Source of the DNA: an uncultured Methanobrevibacter sp.
Lineage (GTDB): Archaea > Methanobacteriota > Methanobacteria > Methanobacteriales > Methanobacteriaceae
Assembly: GCA_900314605.1 (NCBI GenBank)
Contig: OMVX01000014.1
Location: forward strand, 1-39,139
DNA length: 39,139 nt
Direction of reading: 5' to 3'
Shown piece after piece: positions 1-8,786 of this stretch. The notes under the pieces were generated by a model. That model had not been told where the DNA came from. It saw nothing but the letters and a program-made list of their open reading frames with translations, and ran no database searches. Position numbers and translations under genes: made by a program. Position 1 is the stretch's first letter. Each line of letters starts with the position of its first letter.

Positions 1-330
1 TCTATTTTAACTCATAGAACAATTTCAAGTGTAAATTAAAATAAGCATATATTTTTTTAAGTTAATTGAGGGTTTATCAGTTAAATTTTTTACAGCCCCA
101 AATAATTATATGAAGGCCCTTTCAAAAACTTAATTTATTTTAATTTTTAAATAATATTCAGATAGAAATTTTTTTTCTCTATGAATTTTTCATTATTTAT
201 ATAGTAGTTTAGAATAGTCTTAATAAAATCGTAAATCTTAAAAAAAATAACTAATACGTCTTATCAAGTATAAAAACATTTAAAGTCTAATTTTTAATAT
301 AGATATTTAGTAACTAATTAATATAATTGA
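1..330. other. AT-rich intergenic stretch at window edge
   Basis: This stretch lies downstream of the minus-strand glycosyltransferase that ends at 331 and runs to the window edge. It is strongly AT-rich with several T runs, which could serve as oligo-T transcription termination for that gene. I see no ORF, RNA gene or clear repeat. A short minus-strand run near 70-125 has slightly higher GC and reads as about a dozen sensible codons before a stop, but this is too short to name. Confidence 0.4.
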
Positions 331-1419
331 TTAATTATCTATGGACTTAATGAATTCGTCGATGTTTAATTTATAATCTTCAAAATTTTTACAAGATAAA
401 ATAAATTCTACTTCAAGTAATAGCTTTTTAGGAAGATTAGAATCTAAGTTTATTTCTTTTAATTTTTCTTTCGTTTTGTAGAAATTTTCAACAATTTTCC
501 CATTTCTTAATATTAATGTTGAAAAAAACAAATCAAAATATAAGAGTTCATCTTTATAATTGCTTAAAGTTTTTGTATTATCAAATATTTCATTAAATAT
601 TTTATAAAATTCAGTATCTTTATTTTTAATAGATGTATTTAAATCTCCTATGAAAATTTTTTTAAGTTTATTTGCATTTTTTTTGAATTTATAGTAATCT
701 AAAATTTCAAGAAGAATTTTAAAGTGAACAATATAATCATGTTTCATCTGATAATTCTTAAATTTGTCTTTATAATTTCCATTTATTGTATAATCATAAC
801 CATATAAATCTATAGGAATTATATAAATTTCTTGAATTGAAGTTAAAAAATCTACTAAAAAGAGAACATCTGAGCCTATTTTTAAATCTGGAAAACCAAT
901 ATTATTTTTTATTATGAAATCTTTTTTAAATATATTTTTTTGAAAATCCCAAGGAAGGCCATAATGTTTCGGTCTGACAAGATAATATTCTGTAAAATAT
1001 GAAGAATAATCTAATTTATAATTAGGGTTTTTTAAAATCTCATTATCTGAATTAATTCTTTTTAAATTTCCACAAACTATATTTGCATCATTTTTTAAAG
1101 CCCAATTATACATTTTTTTTAATGCAGTTTTATCTAGAAAAATATCACCAGGATCTAAAAATGCAATATATTTTCCTAAAGATTCCTTTATTCCTTTGTT
1201 ACGTGCGTCAGCTAAACTAAGATTTTCCCCATTGATAATTTTAATAAAATTATATTTTTTGGAAAACTTATTTAAGGTTTCTAGGCAGTTATCTGTTGAA
1301 CTGTAATTAATACAAATTAATTCAATATCTTTTAAGTTTTGATTATTAACACTTTCAATAGATTTTTCAATTAAATTACTTTCATTAAAAACTGGCATTA
1401 TTACAGATACTTTAACCAT
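331..1419 (-). CDS. GT2-family glycosyltransferase, atypical donor motif
   Basis: This is a 362-residue cytoplasmic glycosyltransferase with a GT-A fold in its first ~200 residues, probably adding a sugar to a cell-surface glycan. The N-terminus (MVKVSVIMPVFNE) and the stretch LADARNKG are classic GT2 features, and FLDPGD at 87-92 is the metal-binding DxD-like site. The usual NDGSTD motif is replaced by NYSSTDN at 38-44, so the Asp that normally contacts the nucleotide is missing. Residues 200-362 are a Lys/Ile/Asn-rich helical tail with no recognised domain. The start is supported by AGAGGT eight bases upstream of the ATG on the minus strand. Its N-terminus closely resembles that of the 611-residue enzyme at 3117, so the two are probably paralogues. 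Substrate is unknown; reduced or altered activity is possible. Confidence 0.85.
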   Translation of the reverse strand: MVKVSVIMPVFNESNLIEKSIESVNNQNLKDIELICINYSSTDNCLETLNKFSKKYNFIKIINGENLSLADARNKGIKESLGKYIAFLDPGDIFLDKTALKKMYNWALKNDANIVCGNLKRINSDNEILKNPNYKLDYSSYFTEYYLVRPKHYGLPWDFQKNIFKKDFIIKNNIGFPDLKIGSDVLFLVDFLTSIQEIYIIPIDLYGYDYTINGNYKDKFKNYQMKHDYIVHFKILLEILDYYKFKKNANKLKKIFIGDLNTSIKNKDTEFYKIFNEIFDNTKTLSNYKDELLYFDLFFSTLILRNGKIVENFYKTKEKLKEINLDSNLPKKLLLEVEFILSCKNFEDYKLNIDEFIKSIDN

Positions 1420-2666
1420 TTAAATAACCTCTATAAATATTTATTAGTTCTTTAATTTTTATTTTATGTTATTTATAATTAATTATTATAGTTTTGCTAG
1501 AACTATCAACTGTTATGACCTCTTTTTGGATTATATCCATCATTTTTCTAAGCATTAAATATATCAAATATTCCATAGGAGTATATAACTTATATTAGTA
1601 TGTTTATCTAACTCTTCCAAAGTGATTTTTCTAATTTAATAATTGTACTGTCTAATTTATTTATCTTTATGGAAATCCTATAAAAATTTTTATAAAAAAT
1701 AAATTTTACTATAATTTTCTATAAAAAAAACCCTATTAGCTTTTATTTCTGTTCTCATCTAATTAAAATGATATTGATTTTAAAGTATGAAATAAAGTTG
1801 TCTCACAAAATATTTTAAAGATTTGATGGTCTTATAACTGATTAATAACTTTAAAATATAATTTTATATTTTTATACATTGCTTAAATTAGAAAATACAA
1901 CATGAAAAATTATTTATAATAAAAATTAGAATAATTATTAATATTAATCGAATAAATAACTATTCACAATATGAATATTTATCTTTAAAACATATAATCT
2001 TTTGGATTAGGACTTAAATTTCAAAATAAAAATCCTAAACTAAAAGTCTAAAAAGCTGATAAAAGTCAAAAATATCCTATTAAATTACACAGAAATTGAT
2101 AGTAATTTTTTGCTAAAATTATATTTCCAAATTTTCAAATAATTTAAGTAATTATATCTATAAGCAACAGTTCTAGTTCACTATCCTTCAACATGAATTT
2201 ATTTAAATCAAATGAAAAATAATAGATTATAGATTATTTTTTTATTTAAAATTATTTTTTAAGTATTTAAAAAAGTATTTAATAAATTTTAATAGTTTAT
2301 TTTGTTTAATTTATTTGTTAATTTTATTAATTTTTTGAGTATAGGTTTTTTCAAAACCAAAATCCGAAAGATTTAATTGTTTTGAAAATAAATTAGTATT
2401 AGGAAAATATTTGTTTTTTGATTTTATACTAAATATATATTATCCTTTTAACCTTATATAATTTTATATTTCTTATTTTTCTTATTATATTGATATTAAA
2501 ATATAGTAATAAAAATACTAAAAATTAATGTGTTTTTATAAAATTAATTAAAAATAGAAAAAAATATTGTCTTAAAAAAAAATGAGAAAATCAAATAGGA
2601 TTTCTATAAAGCCAAAAAATATAAAAAATATAATTCATATTAAATTTATATAATGTGGGGATTTAA
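1420..2666. other. Long gene-poor AT-rich region with coding relics
   Basis: This 1.25-kb interval separates the divergent glycosyltransferase at 1419 (minus) and the coiled-coil gene at 2667 (plus). No intact ORF is present. The minus strand carries short, broken, protein-like runs: one at about 1469-1635 (listed separately) and a shorter one near 2140-2215 that reads FMLKDSELELLLIDIIT and then stops. The rest is low-complexity A/T sequence. It probably holds promoters for the two flanking genes and the remains of a decayed gene. Confidence 0.5.
1469..1635 (-). pseudogene. Decayed coding relic, family unknown
   Basis: On the minus strand two reading frames join into a protein-like stretch. 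From 1635 one frame gives KITLEELDKHTNISYI, and after a frame change near 1590 another gives YTPMEYLIYLMLRKMMDI, continuing QKEVITVDSSSKTIIINYK to a stop at 1469-1471. An in-frame stop lies just before 1635. Amphipathic, low-repeat sequence of this kind is unlike the surrounding A/T noise, so I read it as the C-terminal relic of a lost gene. A transposase origin is possible, but I could not identify the family. Confidence 0.35.
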
Positions 2667-3089
2667 ATGATTGATAATGAAAATTATGAAGATGACGAGG
2701 AATTACTTCAAAATAAAGTTAGTCAATTAGAAGATAAATTAAAAGAAAAAATATTTATTTCAAATAATAATAAAGAGTTACTTTTTCATTTGAAAAATGA
2801 ACTAATTGAAAAAGATAAGAAACTAATTGAAAAAGATAAGAAGATAACTAAAATTACAAATACATACATGAAGTGTTATTGGCGAAAAAGAAGGTGTTCT
2901 ATTCGATATAAATCTCTAGAAAAAACATTTAAAAGAGTGGAAACTGAAAATATATTTCTAAATAAAAAAATTGCATTTATTGAAAGAGACCTTGCTAAAG
3001 TTAAAAAAGAAAACAGTAAATTAAAATCATCTACAAGTTGGAAGATTACAAAACCTTTAAGGTTAGTAAGTAAAAAATTAAAAAATTAA
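2667..3089 (+). CDS. Small coiled-coil protein with SWKITKPLR tail
   Basis: This 140-residue, highly charged protein has no signal peptide or membrane segment. Residues ~5-60 and ~85-120 have heptad-like Leu/Ile spacing typical of coiled coils. An exact internal duplication, LIEKDKK-LIEKDKK, lies near residues 47-60. Between the helices is a basic patch, CYWRKRRCSIRYK. The end of the protein, TSWKITKPLRLVSKKLKN, carries the S-W-(K/R)-(I/L)-T-x-P-L-R motif that I recall at the tails or linkers of many bacterial polysaccharide glycosyltransferases. Here it stands on its own gene, 27 bases before a glycosyltransferase with the same orientation, so the two are probably co-transcribed. A scaffold or adaptor for surface-glycan enzymes is an inference. 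The start has a GGGGAT sequence upstream. Confidence 0.7.
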   Translation: MIDNENYEDDEELLQNKVSQLEDKLKEKIFISNNNKELLFHLKNELIEKDKKLIEKDKKITKITNTYMKCYWRKRRCSIRYKSLEKTFKRVETENIFLNKKIAFIERDLAKVKKENSKLKSSTSWKITKPLRLVSKKLKN

Positions 3090-3116
3090 AAAATTTAATT
3101 ATTATAGGGGATTAAA

Positions 3117-4952
3117 ATGGTTAAAGTTTCAGTTATAGTTCCAGTTTATAATGTTGAAAATTACTTAAGAAGATGCTTAGATAGTATAATTAATCAAACA
3201 TTAAATGATATTGAAATAATTTGTATTAATGATGGTTCTACTGATTCTTCATTAGAAATCCTTAACGAGTATAGTAAAATAGATGATAGAATTATTGTTA
3301 GCTCCCAAGAAAATCAGGGCGTAAGTGTAGCTCGTAATCACGGTATAAAAATAGCGAAAGGAGAATATTTTTATTTTATTGATCCAGATGATTGGATTGA
3401 ATTAGAATGTCTAGATAAACTTTACTGGCATGCTGTATATAATAATTCAGATATTGTATTATTTAATTCAATTGAACATCAGAAAAACAATGAACTTAGA
3501 GAACGAATATATTTACCTACAGATGAAGATATTGATTATACTAATTTTGTATTTGATGTCCATTATAATAAGAGTTTATTATTAAATAAATTTAGTGTTG
3601 TTTGGTCTATACTTTATAAATCTTCATTAATAAAAGACAATAATATAAAATTCCCCCGTTTAAGAATGTTTGAAGATGCTGTCTTTCACGTTGAAACACT
3701 GATTTTAGCTAAAAGAATATCATATGTTCCAGAATTTTTACATCATTACAACAGATTAAATCAAAATTCTCTACAAAATAAAACTACAAAATATAACAAA
3801 CGTTTAGCTCTTTTTGAAGGAATTGATAAAATAGAGGAAATTTTAAATAAATATGGCTATTATGAAGAATTTAAAATAAGGTTTTTTAAATTTAAAATAA
3901 AACAAAATATGGTAAATTTTAAAATGATTAATAATGAAGAGTTTAAAGAGGAATTTTATAACAAACTATGGAAAGATTTTACAAAAATGAAATTAAATCC
4001 CTCAACTCTAGAAAAACTTCCTATTGAATTACATCAATTTTATGTTTATGTAATCAATTTTAAATCATATAAAATTTATAAAAAATTTAATCGTACGAAA
4101 AACTTAAATTATGTTAATAAACCAGAATTAGATGAAATAATTTCAGATTTTAAAGAAATAGGAATTGATAATGATAATCCGGAATCTGTTATTGTTTCTT
4201 TAACCTCTTTTCCTGAACGTATGTATGATATTCATTATTGTTTATATTCCTTATTAACACAAGAGTTAAAGCCTAAAAAAGTTATTTTATGGTTAGCTGA
4301 AGAACAATTTCCAAATAAAGAGGAAGATATTCCGCAAAAAGTATTAAAACTTAAAGATAATGGTTTATCAATTAAATGGTGTAATGATATTAAAGCATAT
4401 AAAAAATTAATTCCAGCGCTTAAAGCATATCCAAACGACTATATTGTAACAGCGGATGATGATCTATTTTATCCAAAAAATTGGTTAAAAGAAATTTGGC
4501 AGACACACAAAGAATATCCTGGGACAATTATTTCTTCAAGAACACGACAAGTATCCTTTGATGAAGAAGGAAATTTAAATGACTATAATGATTGGGAATT
4601 AAGTACCGCAAAAAAAGAACCCTCCTATTTAAATTTTCCAACAAATGGTGCAGGAACTTTATTTTATCCAAATTCCCTTCAAAAAGAGGTATCAAATGAA
4701 GAATTGTTTTTAAAATTATGTCCTACTGCAGATGATATATGGTTTTGGACTATGGCTATTTTAAATAAAACTAAAATCACAGGTGTTGAAAAACCATATA
4801 CACAGCTTTGTTATGTAAATATGACTCGAGAATTAAATGTTTTAGATGAATACACTTTATGGGAAGTTAATAAAGAAGGAAATAATGATATTCAATTAAA
4901 TAATATTTTAAATCGCTTCCCAGAAATTAAAGAGAATCTTTATGAAGAATAA
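3117..4952 (+). CDS. Two-domain glycosyltransferase (GT2 plus second GT-A-like domain)
   Basis: This 611-residue enzyme has an N-terminal GT2 domain (1-~220) with VSVIVPVYN, CINDGSTDSS, GVSVARNHG and the DxD-type site FIDPDDW near 87-93. A basic helical linker follows at ~225-355. A second GT-A-like domain spans ~360-575: it begins VIVSLTSFPERMYDI, has the acidic triad D447-D449 in TADDDLFYP, and ends with a conserved-looking ADDIWFW. The second domain type occurs in capsule and LPS clusters in my recollection, but its exact family is uncertain. Two catalytic centres in one chain suggest addition of two successive sugars. RBS AGGGGATTAAA precedes the ATG, and the gene follows the coiled-coil gene by 27 bases. 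No membrane segment is visible, so it is likely cytoplasmic. Confidence 0.85.
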   Translation: MVKVSVIVPVYNVENYLRRCLDSIINQTLNDIEIICINDGSTDSSLEILNEYSKIDDRIIVSSQENQGVSVARNHGIKIAKGEYFYFIDPDDWIELECLDKLYWHAVYNNSDIVLFNSIEHQKNNELRERIYLPTDEDIDYTNFVFDVHYNKSLLLNKFSVVWSILYKSSLIKDNNIKFPRLRMFEDAVFHVETLILAKRISYVPEFLHHYNRLNQNSLQNKTTKYNKRLALFEGIDKIEEILNKYGYYEEFKIRFFKFKIKQNMVNFKMINNEEFKEEFYNKLWKDFTKMKLNPSTLEKLPIELHQFYVYVINFKSYKIYKKFNRTKNLNYVNKPELDEIISDFKEIGIDNDNPESVIVSLTSFPERMYDIHYCLYSLLTQELKPKKVILWLAEEQFPNKEEDIPQKVLKLKDNGLSIKWCNDIKAYKKLIPALKAYPNDYIVTADDDLFYPKNWLKEIWQTHKEYPGTIISSRTRQVSFDEEGNLNDYNDWELSTAKKEPSYLNFPTNGAGTLFYPNSLQKEVSNEELFLKLCPTADDIWFWTMAILNKTKITGVEKPYTQLCYVNMTRELNVLDEYTLWEVNKEGNNDIQLNNILNRFPEIKENLYEE

Positions 4953-5144
4953 TGATATTTTAGTAAACCTTAAGTTCTTATAAATTAATTAAAAGTTATT
5001 TAAGATATAAGTAAAATTCTAAAAAATTATTATTATAATTAAATATTAAATAATTAAATTAGGTTAATTAATATAATACAAAATATAGAAATACTATAGA
5101 ATACATATTTTTAATTATTAAAATAAATAATTTTGAGGTTAATA

Positions 5145-6893
5145 ATGGCATTTAAAACGAATAATTCATCAATGAAAAATTTAACTGTTGATGTAATTGT
5201 TCCTGCATATAATGAAGAAGAGTCAGTAGCTCAAGTTATTAATGTAATTAAAGAACTTGAATATATTAATAATGTTATTGTAGTAAATGATGGGTCTACT
5301 GATAATACAGAAAAATTAGCAACTGAGGCAGGTGCTGAAGTTATTAATCATAAAATTAATAAAGGTAAAGGTGCTGCGATTAAAACAGGTGTTAAAGCTA
5401 GTGATGCCGATATATTAGCATTTATTGACTCTGATATTAAAAATTTAACTTCCTATAAAGTAGATGCATTTATTAAACCTATTTTAGAAGGGAATGCAGA
5501 AATTACAAAAACGAAATTTGCAAGAGAAAGTGGACGTGTAACTGAACTGACTGCAAAACCCCTTTTAAAATTTTTCTTTCCTGATATCCATTATGAACAG
5601 CCTTTAAGCGGTCAATTTGCTGCTAAACGTTCAATATTAAAAAAAATTGATTTTGAAGATGATTATGGTGTAGATGTAGGTATTGTTCTTGATGCAAATG
5701 TGAGGGGAATAAAAATTCTTGAGGTAGATATTGGTGAGATAAAACATGATATGTCCCCACTTAGTGACTTACATGAAATGGCAAATGAAGTTGTAAGATC
5801 TATAATTATACGTGCAATGACATATGGCCGTGTCGCAATGATGGATACTGTAGGAAATTATATAAGAATGTCTATACTAGGATTATCCTTAATTATTTTA
5901 GGATTATTTTTATTATTCTTTGTATCTTATATACCTTTCCAATTAAGCATATTAATTGGAATATTAGGGCTTTTAATATCAGTTATTTATTTAATTAGAT
6001 TGATTATTAAATCAATTATATTATTTAGACGAGATAATGTTCAGGAACTTCCTAAATTATTTATTCAGATGCATTTTCCAATTATCATTGTTTTTGTCGT
6101 ATTATTGATAATGATTTCGACATTTATGTCTGCAGCTACAATTGAAGATAATGGTCAAATATCTATTGAAGCTACATCTAGAAACATTGTAATATTTGGA
6201 CAAGGATCTGAAAACCATATAGCTGTTAGAGGTCCATTTACTGTTGATAATGCAATTGAAAATGAATCCGATTTAATCCATATGCCTTATCATGCCCTTC
6301 AAACACTACAAATGAGCTATGGCGATACTATAATTATTGATGATAACTCTTATTCCGTTAATAAAACTATAGGAGACGAAAATAATATAATTAGATTACC
6401 TGCAAATTCACGTGCAGATTTAGGAGTGCATGTAAAAGATATAATACCTAACAGCAGAATACCTAATGTATTTTATAAATCAAAAGTAATTCATACAGTA
6501 AGAATGTCAAATACAAGTACTTTAGATTATAATATTACAGAATATTATGATATTGCTTATAAATCTAAGAATGCTAATGCTTTTGATATCTATATTGATG
6601 GTGAGTTAATTACTTCAAGTTCGGCAATATTTAAAGAAAATAATACTTATACATTAAATATTAATGATGAATATATTGGTGAATTTAATAAAAAAGATAT
6701 TGTCCGCACCAATTCTATTAATTATACATACAATGACCATATTATAGAACTTAAAGGTAAAAGTAATACCCTATCTGTTAGAAATGCTATAAGTTCAGAT
6801 AAAGGAGTATTTTTAAATTTAATTTTAAATGAAAGGGAAGATTCGAATCATTCAAATAATACAGATATTGGTTATATTGATGATAGGCAGTGA
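5145..6893 (+). CDS. Membrane GT2/GT81-like glycosyltransferase with outer-face domain
   Basis: This 582-residue protein starts at the ATG at 5145, because GAGGT sits at the right distance; an upstream in-frame TTG overlaps that site. Residues ~14-215 form a GT-A domain with VIVPAYNEEE, VNDGSTDNT and DSD at 95-97. PLSGQFAAKR and HDMSPLSDLHEMANE recall glucosyl-3-phosphoglycerate synthases and dolichyl-phosphate-sugar synthases. Hydrophobic segments at ~243-264, 267-294 and 309-328 follow. The last ~250 residues are Asn/Ser/Thr/Ile-rich, probably beta-structured, with several N-x-S/T sequons, so this part probably lies outside the membrane. A role in making a lipid-linked sugar or a glycolipid is an inference. 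The tail shows no family I recognise. It ends 24 bases from the convergent gene at 6918. Confidence 0.75.
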   Translation: MAFKTNNSSMKNLTVDVIVPAYNEEESVAQVINVIKELEYINNVIVVNDGSTDNTEKLATEAGAEVINHKINKGKGAAIKTGVKASDADILAFIDSDIKNLTSYKVDAFIKPILEGNAEITKTKFARESGRVTELTAKPLLKFFFPDIHYEQPLSGQFAAKRSILKKIDFEDDYGVDVGIVLDANVRGIKILEVDIGEIKHDMSPLSDLHEMANEVVRSIIIRAMTYGRVAMMDTVGNYIRMSILGLSLIILGLFLLFFVSYIPFQLSILIGILGLLISVIYLIRLIIKSIILFRRDNVQELPKLFIQMHFPIIIVFVVLLIMISTFMSAATIEDNGQISIEATSRNIVIFGQGSENHIAVRGPFTVDNAIENESDLIHMPYHALQTLQMSYGDTIIIDDNSYSVNKTIGDENNIIRLPANSRADLGVHVKDIIPNSRIPNVFYKSKVIHTVRMSNTSTLDYNITEYYDIAYKSKNANAFDIYIDGELITSSSAIFKENNTYTLNINDEYIGEFNKKDIVRTNSINYTYNDHIIELKGKSNTLSVRNAISSDKGVFLNLILNEREDSNHSNNTDIGYIDDRQ

Positions 6894-6917
6894 AAAAAAG
6901 ATAAATATATTATAAAT

Positions 6918-7850
6918 TTATTTATAAATCCTAACTGCTTCATCAGGATTATTATATAATCCTAAAGCAGCAAGTGCACCAATTTTTCCATGGTCCCCTG
7001 TAACAGAGATTAATTTTATACCTAATTCATCTGCAATATTCTGGCAAGTTCCAACATCCATCATTCCAGTTTTAGTTTGATGTGCATATTCTTTTAATTT
7101 ATTTGGTATAGTAATTCCTTCTAATATTGCAATAGATGTTTCATTAGATAAAGTATCTCTTTTTAAAAGTTCAATGATACGATTAATAAGTTTTTCTTTA
7201 TCTTCCTCTTTTACAGCAAATGTTAATGCAATAGATACACAATTTTGTGTTTTATGAGGGTTTTTAGGATATAATTGGCAAATAACATGATCTAAATATT
7301 CGAAGCCTTCACTTTTTAATTCTTCTCCAATATTATGAGCCATAGTCCAAGTTGCACCTTGGTCTTTTATATCTGTATCATCAATACCAATTACCACCTT
7401 TGAAAGTTTTTCACTTACAACTGTTGCTTTACCAATTTTGGAACCTCCACCTTCACTAATAAGTTCAATATATTTAACACCTTCACCCATACCTCTACAC
7501 ATTGCTGCTCCAACACCTGCACCTGCAAGTCCAGAGTGAGTTATTTTGACATTATCTTCCTCTACTACAATTTCTTCTATACCTGCAGCATTATAACTAG
7601 CTTGTAATTTAAGGGGGGATTTACCTATTTTGCAAATATAAACATGTTTATTTCCATCTCTATATGCCATATCTATTAAAGGACTAGAATGTTTATACTG
7701 ATTTAAAAGCCAATGAGAACCAGATATACAAGAATGATATTCTACTAACTCAACAGTATCATTATCCACCATAGTTATAATTTTTTTATAAGGTGCAATC
7801 CAAGGGTCATTATATCTTTCTTTTAAATCTTCAGGTTTTAAAATTTCCAT
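6918..7850 (-). CDS. Methanogenesis marker protein 11-like
   Basis: This 310-residue soluble protein resembles the methanogen-restricted family called methanogenesis marker protein 11. Its function is not established. Visible features are HSCISGSHWLLNQ near 39-51, a glycine-rich stretch (GLAGAGVGAAMCRGMGEG) near 107-124, and VVIGIDDTDIKDQGATW near 152-168. The GIDDTD motif is shared with TiaS, the tRNA-Ile2 agmatidine synthetase, so a related nucleotide-binding fold is likely. The length fits the marker family rather than the longer TiaS. It stands alone on the minus strand, with 260 bases of AT-rich DNA between it and ribH. The name is from recollection of the motif pattern, so an unrelated TiaS-like protein cannot be excluded. 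Confidence 0.65.
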   Translation of the reverse strand: MEILKPEDLKERYNDPWIAPYKKIITMVDNDTVELVEYHSCISGSHWLLNQYKHSSPLIDMAYRDGNKHVYICKIGKSPLKLQASYNAAGIEEIVVEEDNVKITHSGLAGAGVGAAMCRGMGEGVKYIELISEGGGSKIGKATVVSEKLSKVVIGIDDTDIKDQGATWTMAHNIGEELKSEGFEYLDHVICQLYPKNPHKTQNCVSIALTFAVKEEDKEKLINRIIELLKRDTLSNETSIAILEGITIPNKLKEYAHQTKTGMMDVGTCQNIADELGIKLISVTGDHGKIGALAALGLYNNPDEAVRIYK

Positions 7851-8110
7851 AAAATCATCTGTAAAAATAATAAGTTAATTAAAATCTTTAAAAAAAATTG
7901 ATAATAAAATTATCATTAAATATCTATTTAAAAGTTTTATAAATTTTAAAATAGCTATATAATTGTAATTTTAATAATTGATTAATTTAAATCATATTAA
8001 TATTTGTTAAAAATTTATATTAAACAGTGGTTTAATAAATAATTAAAAATTATATTAAAAAGGAATAAAAAGAATATAAAATAATATAAGATTAATTAAA
8101 TAATCAAAAA

Positions 8111-8530
8111 TTAACCTATTTCTTCCATTCTATCTAATATTTTAATAGCTGCTTCAACTGCTTTTTTACCCATGTCAATACGTTTATGAGCATCAAGTCT
8201 AGTCATACCAGGACCACTAATACCTAATGTTACAGGTTTATCATATTCTAAAGATAAATCAGTTATTTTACGTGCTGCATGTTGAGCTACAATCTGATCA
8301 TGGTCTGTTGCACCTTCAATTACAGAACCTAATGCTACAACAGCATCAACATCATCTCTTTCAAGTAATTTTTTAATAGGAAGGGCCATATCAAAGACAC
8401 CTGGAGCAATAAATACTTTTGTAATTTCACTACCTCTTGATTTAGCTTCTTCTTTAGCAAGACCTAACATCATTTGATTAATATCAAAGTTAAATTCTGC
8501 TACAACTGCAGCAATATTATATTTTCCCAT
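8111..8530 (-). CDS. ribH: 6,7-dimethyl-8-ribityllumazine synthase
   Basis: This 139-residue protein is lumazine synthase. It condenses 5-amino-6-ribitylaminouracil with 3,4-dihydroxy-2-butanone 4-phosphate, the penultimate step to riboflavin. In methanogens riboflavin also feeds coenzyme F420-related deazaflavin and FAD pools. Diagnostic parts are AAVVAEFNFDI at the start, IAPGVFDMALPIKKLL, VVALGSVIEGATDHDQIV (with the catalytic-region His) and PVTLGISGPGMTRLDAHKR. The length is typical of the archaeal family. The start is set by a strong GGAGGATTAAG immediately upstream on the minus strand. A 29-codon membrane-peptide gene lies 69 bases upstream and may share its transcript. Confidence 0.95.
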   Translation of the reverse strand: MGKYNIAAVVAEFNFDINQMMLGLAKEEAKSRGSEITKVFIAPGVFDMALPIKKLLERDDVDAVVALGSVIEGATDHDQIVAQHAARKITDLSLEYDKPVTLGISGPGMTRLDAHKRIDMGKKAVEAAIKILDRMEEIG

Positions 8531-8599
8531 CTTAATCCTCCAGAAGAGTAATTTCTTTATAATTATAAATAATTATTTTTAATTTATTAAAAAGAATGT

Positions 8600-8689
8600 T
8601 TATATAACGACAAATGTCACGAAATATGCTACACCACTTAAAACCATAATAAATATAACAAAAAGTGCTGCCCATTGAATTTTATCCAT
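8600..8689 (-). CDS. 29-residue single-pass membrane peptide
   Basis: On the minus strand an ATG at 8689 opens 29 codons ending in TAA at 8600-8602. The peptide starts MDKIQWAALFVIFIMVLSG and continues with another hydrophobic run ending FVVI. It is almost wholly one transmembrane helix with a short charged N-terminus. A strong GAGGT (plus-strand complement ACCTC at 8696-8700) lies six bases before the ATG, matching the spacing of other genes here. That makes chance occurrence unlikely. It sits 69 bases upstream of ribH in the same direction and could be co-transcribed. I do not know its function; a small accessory subunit of a membrane complex or a regulatory peptide are options. Confidence 0.65.
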   Translation of the reverse strand: MDKIQWAALFVIFIMVLSGVAYFVTFVVI

Positions 8690-8786
8690 TTTATTACCTC
8701 TCATTTTTATAAATCTTAATACAATTATTATTTAATATTTAATATTTATCTAATTTATGGTTTATTATTTAGATAATATAAATTAT

